A stretch of DNA of 64,000 bases from Volutella citrinella (lineage: Eukaryota; Ascomycota; Sordariomycetes; Hypocreales; Nectriaceae), in NCBI GenBank assembly GCA_034401135.1, contig JAWZSP010000002.1:4154001-4218000 (forward strand). The letters are read 5' to 3'. The number at the start of each line of letters is the position of its first letter. The first letter of the stretch is position 1. Below are positions 56,082 through 64,000 of this stretch, in pieces. The translations under genes were made by a program, and so were the position numbers. The notes below the pieces were generated by a model that worked only from the letters and a program-made list of their open reading frames with translations, searched no databases and was not told the DNA's origin.

Positions 56082-57345
56082 CTATGCCATATCATCACGT
56101 CGCAGAGATATCACGCTTACGCGCTGCGTTTTGTAGATAGCGTTAGCCTTGTGCATGTTGTTGAGTTCCACCTCGCTGCCCGAGTCGTCCCCGCCGGCGG
56201 CCGTCACTCTCGTTGCAGCTGCGTACGGGTCCCGGCCCGACGACAGCTTGATGTGACTTGAGCCGGGGGCGTAGTTACCGTAGCCTGGTGTCCGAGAGTT
56301 GCTGGTGGTGCGGCGGTTCGCGGAGCTGGCCTGGCCGTGGTGGAGGAGGGACTTGAGGGCGGGCAGGCACACGACGACGATGGCGGCGACCATTTCCGTC
56401 ATGGACAGGACATCTAGTTCTGTTTAGTTTGCGTCTTTCGGGGTGGATGGGTGTTACTTACAGACGTTGGTCCACGCACCACGGATGGCCTGCAACGTGG
56501 CGAATCGGACAACGCTGGCGACCACGGTGATGATGCCAAGAGAAAAGGTGATGACCAGGCCGACCATGTAGCGTTTGTTGACCTTGAGCCCCTTGAGGAG
56601 GAAGAAGGGGATGGAAAATGCTGCACTTCAGTTAGAAACGACACTGAGACAAGATCTGCTGTACATACCCAACAGATCGGCAGTGATGTTCAACGACCAG
56701 TCAATCTGTGTGATGGTGTTGGACTCGAAGCTGGAGCATTCTCCTTCGGGATCCCAGTTGACGGCCACGTTGCTGCCACACCAAAAAGTGTCGACAAAGA
56801 CGGTCGTCACGGCAAAGACACCCGTCAACCCCGTCACACCATAGAGAAACTTGCGCAGCTTGGGCATCGTGGGCGGAATAAGACGAAAGTAAAAGGCCAG
56901 CAGCGCCAGCTTGGGCAGGTATATGCCCGTGTCGTAAAAGTAGTTGCCAGCAAACGAGATCTTCATGGTGGCGACGCGGAACGGGACGGGTTCGGGCGGC
57001 GCATCGGGGTCGTAGTCGTCCATGCCGCCGCGGTTGTAGTACATGGCGTCGGTGATCATCAGGGCGAGTGCATCGAGCAGCGAGGCGACGATGAACCAGT
57101 CGCTAATACTAAGCTTGGACCGCTGGACGCCGAGCCGGAGGACCAGACGGGCCACGACGAAGACGCCGGCGATGGCCAGGAAGGTTGCCTCGACGGGCTG
57201 GAGAGGAGACGGTGCGTCAGCTGCAGATCGCACAGAGCGCTGTCGATCATTGGACGTGCGCAGCAATGATGCAGTGGTACAGACTCATGCTCGTGGAGAC
57301 AAGACAACTTACCACGACGGCGTCCTTGTTGATGCCGGCTCCCAT
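56082..57345 (-). CDS. Fungal-rhodopsin-family membrane protein, paralogue 2
   Basis: Predicted seven-helix receptor-like protein of 350 aa. Exons 57313-57345, 56669-57197, 56462-56620 and 56082-56413; introns of 115, 48 and 48 bp. Landmarks parallel paralogue 1: VVARLVLRLGVQRSKLSISDWFIVASLLDALALMI, ISFAGNYFYDTGIYLPKLALLAFYF, the FWCGSNVAVNW loop, and YVLSMTEMVAAIVVVCLPALKSLL. It differs by a long Ser/Gly/Asn cytosolic tail of about 75 aa (SSANRRTTSNSRTPGYG and on). The two later introns have the same position and phase (after LLG and after TNV) as in paralogue 1, while the intron before ISFA.NYFYD is absent here. It is divergent from a Zn2Cys6 gene across 1.4 kb. Confidence 0.82.
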
Positions 57346-58741
57346 GGTGAGGGTCTTAGGCCGAGTCAGGCGCAACAAGTCAAGTTTCTGTAGAACGAAA
57401 TGGATGCCAGATCCATTCCAGCTCCAAACCAACCCACAACCGCGGCCGTCAGAGTTATATGCAACGCTCGCCTCCTGTACCGCGGCACGGCATCTGCACC
57501 TGTACCTGCAACCACGAGAGGCTCGACGCATCCGGTGCGGCTCGCAGCAGCAGTCAGCACTGACCCGGTGTTATCGCACCGAGAAAAAGGCCCTCCTCTA
57601 CGGGAGGCTCGCCGTCTCGCTCATCCACGGACCGGGTTCGGTTTCCTCAGCGGCAGGACAGGGGTTGTTCATGCAGGTCAAGCCCCAGGGGGGAGTGTGT
57701 CGCCTCGGGGGGTTGGCCCTGCGTATGGATGGCACGACTCTGCGCCAACTTGGGCAGATGGAAGCATCTCATTTTGCTTCTTTTCAAACACGGCGTCTCG
57801 CATGCCCCAGTTTGCGGACGACACTGACGGGGCGGTCATGTCGGGGACTCTTTTGACATCGCGGAGCAGGGCCAATCGCCGCCGTGGACCGTTTCCGCGC
57901 CCCTGCTGCATGGCGTGCGCAACTTGGGCCTGTGTTTGGGACCTGCAGCGTGAGCTTGTCATCGGGACGTTGGAGAGCTCCTGTTGGTCTGGCGTTCCGC
58001 GCAAAGCAAATAAAAAAAAACCGTCAGGCCACGGCGGCATGAGAGCGATATCAAAAACAGTAGCAGCGTCACAGACTGGCCTCAAGCCAAGATGAGATGC
58101 TACGGGGTATACTCAAGCAAGCTTTCGCTTGGCGACGGGCCTAGCGTTGATGGACCACATCTGATCGACCCGGACTGTGCTGTTGGCCGTGCCGTCCCGA
58201 CCCCGGCGTGTCCTGATGCTTGTCTTTGTTGGTTGAGTCCCTTGTCTGGATAAGCGACCCCTGGCTTCCGTCCCTTGCGGCCAGGATGGGACCCTGGGAC
58301 TGCCCTGCCCTGCCCTGCCCTTTACCCACTCTGCTTCTGCACACAACACATCAGTCAGCGGCCACTGCATCCGCCGCGCCGTCGGTTACTTGCAGGGGCG
58401 GCCGGGACCGTCCCGACCTCGGTATCCGTCGTGGTGAGAGCTGGTGGGACCGAGTGAGTCGTTAAAATGCATAAACCAGGCGAGATGTGTCTCGTACATG
58501 TCTCGATGGCAGGTGAGCGTAGTGTACATAACTTATTTGCGACGAGGTTGAGTAGTTGTTGCATTGAACTCCCAGAACCTAAATGGAAATGTAGGACAGT
58601 CGGAGTCACGGATGGACCAGCCACAGAGTCTAGAGACTAATTCTCTAGCGGATGATCCTCGGGACCAGTCCGATCATCCTCCGATGACTCCAACACTGAT
58701 TCGACTGTCACCATCGCAGGTCAACGGGCAATCTCGTCACG
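57346..58741. other. Divergent intergenic region
   Basis: About 1.4 kb between the receptor and the regulator, so it holds both promoters. A pentanucleotide repeat (TGCCC)4 lies at 58301-58320. Long plus-strand frames here (for example 57400-58095) are Arg/Ser-rich shadows in GC-rich DNA with no domain. Confidence 0.5.
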
Positions 58742-60462
58742 ATGAACGCGGGGGAGAAGCAAGATCCTGCGATCCCCAATCCCTCGACCAGGACACTCCC
58801 CGTCGCCCCCGTCGCCAGCGCCAGGCCCGCGACCCACCCACTGCGGAGCAACAAGCAGGGCTGCTGGACCTGTCGCCTCCGCAAGACAAAGTGCGATGCC
58901 CGCCAGCCCGAGTGCGCCGCGTGCACGTCGCTCGCCGTCACTTGCTACGGCTTCGGCCCCAAGCCCGACTGGATGAACGACGCCGATGCCACAAACGCCG
59001 TCATCGCCAGCCTCGCCCAGGCGACCAAGTCCAAGTCCAAGCCCAAGCCGGCCTCGCGCAAGACGGGCCGGGAGCCGCGGCAGATCGCGCCAAAGACGGC
59101 CGAGATCAGCACCGTAGCAGCAGCCGCCAAGCGCGACCAGGAAGAGCCCGTCTGCCCTGCTCCCGACGAGTACGCCCTGCTGATGCACTTCCTCGACGTC
59201 GTGTTTCCCCTGCAGCTGCCCCTTTACAAGCCCGATGTTGCCCACGGGGGCCGCGGTTGGCTGCTGTCCTTGCTGCTTCGCACCAGGCCACTCTACCACG
59301 CTGTCCTCGCACTGAGCGCGCACCACCGTCGCAAGGCCATGGTTCCTCCCGGGGCGCCGGAGTGGCAGGCCGACGACGTAACGTCCCAGGAGGCCCACCG
59401 AGCCGTGGCCCTGGACCTGGTCCATCAGTCGGCCAGTGGATCGTCGTCGAGTGGCGTTGGCATCGCTGCGGCTATCTTGCAGCTGCTCTTCTTGGAGGTT
59501 CGCTTCCCCCATTATCATTCCTCTTATCTCTAGGAACATGGATACCTTGTGCTGACACAAAGTTCCAGCTCTTCGCCAACCAGAGCAGCGGCTGGAAGGC
59601 ACATCTTCGTGTTCTGACTGCCATGTTCCGGCGCGTGTGCACAAACAGCCTCGTCAAGATTGGGCTATCCGACGAGGCCAGGGCCGTGCTATTGGGCCAA
59701 AACGAGCTGCAGCCCCATGCCGCAGGCGTCAGGGAAGAGGTCATGGGCTTCAGAACCCTAGGCGCGTCCATGGTCTGGCTGGATCTCATCTCGTCCGTCA
59801 CTGCAGGAAACGCGCCGTCTCCATGGCCAGCAACCCTTTTTAGCACCGACTCCTCAAGCCAGGTCCAGCTAGACGACATCATGGGCTGTCAGAACTGGGT
59901 CATGGTCCAGATAGGACGCATCGCCAAGCTGCACACCCAGGAGCAACATCTCAGCTACGCCAGACTCGCGCAAGCTGCGCAAGAGATCCAGAAGGAGATT
60001 GAGTCGGGCCTCGCCCATAATGCTCTAGAATCCCTTGATTTTAGTGATGATGATGCAGTAGCACCCAAGAGGCGCTCCAGCTCCGACCCCGTAATGCTCA
60101 TCACATATGTATATGCGCACGTTGCCCTAATCTACCTCCATCTAGTCACCAAAGGCTTCAAGGAGCTCCATCAGGTCGAGCCCTCTGTCTTTCAAGTCGC
60201 CCACTCTCTCCAGAACAACGTTCCGCCAGAGCTGCTACCCAACCTCGTGTTTCCCGCCTATATCTATGGCTTGGTGGCGGATGAGAGCGACAGAGACTTT
60301 ATCCGGAACGCCCTATCCACATCTCCGTTGGCGGACCCAGCCCTCCAGCATCGGTCAAGGGTGCTACAGGTGCTGGAACAGGCGTGGACGCAGCAGGAAG
60401 AGATGCAGTTTTATACTTGGGAGGACTGTCTTGCTCTGAGCTCGGATGTCCTGCTGCACTAG
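58742..60462 (+). CDS. Zn2Cys6 transcription factor
   Basis: Predicted regulator of 549 aa from exons 58742-59497 and 59569-60462 with a 71-bp phase-0 intron. The zinc cluster lies at Cys 41, 44, 51, 58, 61 and 68 (Cx2Cx6Cx6Cx2Cx6C) and is followed by a Lys/Pro/Ser linker, then the Fungal_trans_2-type helical domain: LLMHFLDVVFPLQLPLY, RGWLLSLLLRTRPLYHAVLALSAHH, WKAHLRVLTAMFRR and a C-terminal segment LVFPAYIYGLVADESDRDFI. The start at 58742 sits in a different frame from a longer overlapping open frame that begins at 58564; the zinc cluster decides in favour of 58742. The neighbours are a receptor and a wax-synthase-like gene. Its targets are unknown. Confidence 0.87.
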
Positions 60463-61278
60463 GCCAGGTATAGCATGTACGCACTATATCCAAGGATTTT
60501 ATAAGTCAAAATATAGCCAAATTACAAGCCCACGTAGTAGACTTGTCGCGATTGGCGTAGAGTTAGCCACTGAGTGGTATCGCCTTATTCGGTTAGTAGG
60601 TGGCAGCTTGCTAGGTAGCATTATACGCGTCATGATTCTAAGTGAACAGGCAATCCAGATGGCATCTTTGATCACAAAGGCTCAGCGTGAGTCTTAAACT
60701 TGGAGACGACGACTACAAAGATTCTAGGAGAGTCGTGATGGTGGCCTCAATCAGCGTCTTGCATTTCAAAGGCTCCCCCTCACGGTGGTTTCCTTTCCAA
60801 ACTGCACTCTCATTGTATGTCATGTCACTCACACTCCAACCTGCTAGCGAACCACACCTTTGAGCGCATACAAAATCTAATTTATCCATTCTAATAAACA
60901 TAATATTCTAGTCGCCCTCGATTCATTTCTTATGTGATTTTCGGCATGTTTGCGTGATGACGCGTTCAGGGTAGCACAACATCCATCTCATTATCGCGGC
61001 CATAGTCCATGCTTTTCGCGAACCCACTATCTACGCCACTCATCACCGCTAAGCCAATCGACGGCAGGAGACCGTCTCACCTTGTGCGTGGCTTCCCTCG
61101 CCCGCCTCTAATTTCTCACCAATTACGCGGGTCCTCCCGTCTCACTTGGTTTTTAACTTTTTGTTTGTTGAGGGCTGGAACGCCCAGAAAATTCCCTCCA
61201 CCATTCCTCCCCGGGCCATTCCCACACGAACGCTTTAGCCTTTTGGTCACTGACTGACTCACTAAGACGCAGAGAAAC
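60463..61278. other. Intergenic region
   Basis: About 0.8 kb between the regulator and the wax-synthase-like gene. No coding frame of note; the last 150 bp are pyrimidine-rich, as expected for a promoter and leader. Confidence 0.5.
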
Positions 61279-62648
61279 ATGTCGAGTCCACTCGTGGGGC
61301 CCGTCGCCGACACCTGGCTCGGGTGTGCGGCGCTCGTCCTGGGCACTGTCGCTGGGTCCGCGCTGGCCGTCGTCGCGACTCCAAAGTCGGGCATCGCGTC
61401 GCTGCCTCGCTACCTCTGTCTCGGCCTCACCGCGTTCAATGGTAGGCGCATTTTTGAGGCAGCGTCGGGCTTGAGCACCAGTTTCGTCGTCAACGGGGCC
61501 CTTGTCGGCATCGTGTCCGTGGTCCTTATCCAGTGCTGCAGCTTTCCCGCACTTCGGAAGCTCGACCAGCGCGATCTGATCCGCGCTGGCGTCTTTGATG
61601 AGCAGAGCAGCCTCGTGTCAAAAGTTTTCCACACCATTTGCCTCATTTTCAACGTCCGCGGCATCGGCACGCCGTGGCAGGTCCCACGAACGCGCCCATT
61701 CCCGGCCTTTTACGCCAAGCATGGGGGGCCGACCAGGACGCTCTTCATCACCCGCCAGTTGCTCATCATTGCCTGGCAGCTTCTGTTTCTCGACTTCGTC
61801 TTTGTGTCCGCGTCGCAACCATCCGACGAGGAGACACAGAGAATGTTTGGCAAGGGAAACGAGTTCAAATACTTGAGCGCGACGCCGGAGCAGTGGATAG
61901 GGCGCCTCATTTCCGTCTCTAGCACATGGATGCCTGCGCGAGTAACCATTGACGTCGCGCACCGAAGCCTTTCAGTCGTCATGGTAGCTCTGAACCTGGC
62001 TAAACCCGAGGACTTCCCGCCGTTGTTTGGAAGTCTTGCCGACGCCTACACAATTCGACGCTTCTGGGGGTAAGGCATGCACAATCTGTTCCATGGAATA
62101 TCACTAATGTCATTGCGCATAGTACATTCTGGCACCAAAACTGCCGATGGGCCCTCACATCAGTCAGCGAATTTGTCTGTGTAGACGTGCTGGACCTCGA
62201 GCGGTCGTCTCTATTGGCTCGCAGGCTAGGCATCTTCATCGTCTTTTTGCTGTCGGGAGCCGTGCATGCGGTTACGGACAGGTATTGTTGGCAAACTACC
62301 GACATGATGCCCACGTTTGCATTCTTCGCCTCCTTTGCCATTGCCATTGCCCTCGAGGACGGCGTCCAGGCACTGTTCAAAGAGAGTCAAGCCGCAAACG
62401 CCAAGGACGGCGACACCAAGAAGCCCAGCGACGTCCGCCGATGGCACAAATTTGCGGGTTACGCGTGGGTGGCGTCCTGGATGGTAATGACGGCGCCCTG
62501 GTTCATATTCCACCCGACTCGCATGCCCGGGCCGGTCAAGTGGATCGTCCCATTCAGCTTGGAGAGCGCCATCGGGATGCCGAACCTGGCGATGCTTATG
62601 GTTGGCAGTGGTATTCTTTTGAAGCTGGCGATTGGTGGAGAGATTTAG
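61279..62648 (+). CDS. Wax-synthase-like membrane O-acyltransferase
   Basis: Predicted ER-membrane acyltransferase of 438 aa related to fungal wax-synthase/MBOAT-2 domain proteins (TRI7-like group). Exons 61279-62069 and 62123-62648 with a 53-bp intron. Seven to nine hydrophobic segments are visible. Landmarks are IFNVRGIGTPWQV, the PPLFGSLADAYTIRRFWG-TFWHQNCR segment that crosses the splice (the usual signature of these enzymes), the active-site His in LLSGAVHAVTDRY, and a C-terminal hydrophobic pair ending LAIGGEI. In biosynthetic clusters such proteins acetylate or acylate hydroxyl groups of small molecules. No scaffold-making enzyme is visible nearby, so the substrate is open. Confidence 0.8.
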
Positions 62649-62888
62649 AATCGCGACTCTGCGAAGAAAAGAGGCATGTCTGGGAACTCAACTGGCTTTG
62701 GGTGTTCGGGGAAAAGGAAAAGGCTGTGTTATGAAATACAGAGAAGAGCAGTCTAGCAGTCTGTCATGTTTTAGATGAAAAGCACGAAGATGCTGTGCAA
62801 TGCAAGGTATTGATTTAGTTATATACCTAACTACAACTTCTTGCCTAGCTTCAACTCATGCGAGTCGTGTCCTAGCTCACTGCCTCTA

Positions 62889-63449
62889 TCATTTTGCTGC
62901 TGGATTAATGTTGGATCCATAGGCGATGACAATTGGCGACGTATCGCTACTCTTGGCTGCGTCCGGTCTTGCTGTGCCAGTAGTGGGACGTTGCTGGCTA
63001 GCTGCAGCGCGTGCATGTTCAGGAATATGAGGCCCTATATCGATGACAATTGACTCGGTCTTATTCTCATCCCCGTCATCTCCCTCGGTCCTAGTCGTCT
63101 GCCGTCTGCCGTCAGCGGCGACACCAGCAGGAGTGTCATCTATAATGACCTCCAATCTATTATAGACACAAGTAAACTGAGAATTTTTCATCTTCTCAGC
63201 GGCCAGCTTAACCTCGTCCTGGCGGAGCATGTTGATTGTGATTCCTTCAGTGAGATACCCGCTATCGTGTTTGGGGAATTTAACCGTATGGACATGGAAG
63301 TCCCTGAGCTTTATGGCGATCCACTCAACGACGTCTTTCTGTTTGGCGTACTGCGGAAGGCCCTTGACGCGGAATGGGTAAACCTGGGCTGGGGATGGTG
63401 GATTCTGTAGCGGCTGCGATGGGCCAACGGTACGTTGGCTGCGTTGCAT
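62889..63449 (-). CDS. Small orphan protein with RRM-like N-terminal fold
   Basis: Intronless frame of 186 aa from the ATG at 63449 (the longer frame starts only at a TTG). After a Pro/Gln-rich leader, the region at about residues 20-100 has a strand-helix-strand-strand-helix-strand pattern starting YPFRVKGLPQYAKQKDVVEWIAIKL and ending NRLEVIIDD, which suggests an RRM-like or similar alpha/beta fold, although RNP aromatic residues are not clear. The second half is acidic and disordered-looking. No family is recognised. It could be a lineage-specific gene or a fragment. Confidence 0.45.
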   Translation of the reverse strand: MQRSQRTVGPSQPLQNPPSPAQVYPFRVKGLPQYAKQKDVVEWIAIKLRDFHVHTVKFPKHDSGYLTEGITINMLRQDEVKLAAEKMKNSQFTCVYNRLEVIIDDTPAGVAADGRRQTTRTEGDDGDENKTESIVIDIGPHIPEHARAAASQQRPTTGTARPDAAKSSDTSPIVIAYGSNINPAAK

Positions 63450-64000
63450 AGTGGGATGAATTGAACAACCACTGGTAAAGGGTGAAAGCAAGAACAGGAT
63501 AAAGAGAGATTGCCGAAGGCCTGCAAGGTATGCCTGAGGGTGATGCGAGGCGAGAAACTGGAGCCTGGAATTCTTATAGTTATTGTTTATTGGCTGCTAC
63601 GATGCTCATCTCTCTATCCCAGTCTAGCAACAGCTCATCACTGAGTTACTTTGCTGTGATGTACGGCCGCGCGACTGGATGTAGCCTCAATCAAGGCTTG
63701 AAGCCCAACTTGCATTGTTGTATTTTCCGAGGGCGAGAAGCAGACTGACACTTGACACGCCATCACAGAGGCTATTTAGTGGTTGTTTTTTCGCGGCCAA
63801 ACATATCCAAGTGAATCAATACATTTCTCGAGGAAGGATACCACCTTTTTCTGCAGGAACTTTCACAGTCCTTGCGTTTCCCTTACATGCTTGTGAATGT
63901 TACCTGAAAGGGTTTCTCGCCAACGACAGGCGCTTGCAAATACCGTTGCAGCACTCGTTCCTCAGAGAAAGGTGTTACTTGCGACGCGAATGGATGCTGA
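63450..64000. other. Terminal interval
   Basis: The last 0.55 kb, with no supportable gene. It includes the promoter side of the small orphan and may contain the edge of a gene outside the window. Confidence 0.5.

Noticed and set aside
58564..59497. Long plus-strand open frame starting at 58564
   Set aside because: Its first half is Arg/Pro-rich shadow translation; the overlapping frame from 58742 carries the zinc cluster. Only the part after 59569 is shared with the real second exon.

Overview
The window is nuclear DNA of a filamentous ascomycete (Pezizomycotina). Evidence: genes spaced about 1-2 kb apart, mostly 45-115 bp GT-AG introns with TACTAAC-like branch sites, four Zn2Cys6 transcription factors, PTH11/CFEM-type receptors, a LaeA-like methyltransferase, pectin lyase, a cytochrome P450 and fungal mucin-like secreted proteins. 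A hypocrealean Sordariomycete would fit, but this is inference; I cannot name the species. Exon boundaries below were worked out by hand from frame, splice signals and family motifs.

Layout. 0-3.4 kb: a Zn2Cys6 regulator and an MFS sugar transporter, both on the minus strand. 5.5-7.4 kb: a secreted Ser/Thr-rich protein with two duplicated lectin-like modules. 8.3-9.5 kb: a dead flavin monoamine oxidase next to an AT-rich repeat copy carrying RIP-type mutations; its less mutated partner lies at 1.5 kb. 9.6-21.5 kb: an accessory metabolic group of alpha/beta hydrolase, P450, Zn2Cys6 regulator, acyl-CoA-ligase-like enzyme and amidase. 22.4-26.4 kb: a CFEM-type GPCR and a BAHD-like acyltransferase. 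26.9-38.7 kb: a run rich in secreted products (mucin-like protein with 20 consecutive Gly, an HExxH zinc peptidase, a secreted orphan, a small Cys-containing secreted protein), interrupted by an Svf1-family protein. 39.5-46.1 kb: a likely nitrogen-compound utilisation module (cupin, Zn2Cys6 regulator, class-III aminotransferase and a divergent amino acid permease). 46.3-52 kb: a DUF4419 protein, a LaeA-like methyltransferase and a pectin lyase, followed by an AT-rich gene-poor island. 53.6-57.3 kb: two neighbouring fungal-rhodopsin-family receptors. 58.7-63.4 kb: a fourth Zn2Cys6 regulator, a wax-synthase-like membrane acyltransferase and a small orphan.

How the genes may work together (inference): the 9.6-21.5 kb and 39.5-46.1 kb groups each have enzymes beside a pathway-type regulator and look like small catabolic or secondary-metabolic clusters. 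The 39.5-46.1 kb group also has a permease and a divergent promoter with a CGG-N5-CCG motif, the kind of site Zn2Cys6 dimers bind. No polyketide synthase, NRPS or terpene synthase is present. I found no convincing tRNA, rRNA or CRISPR array.
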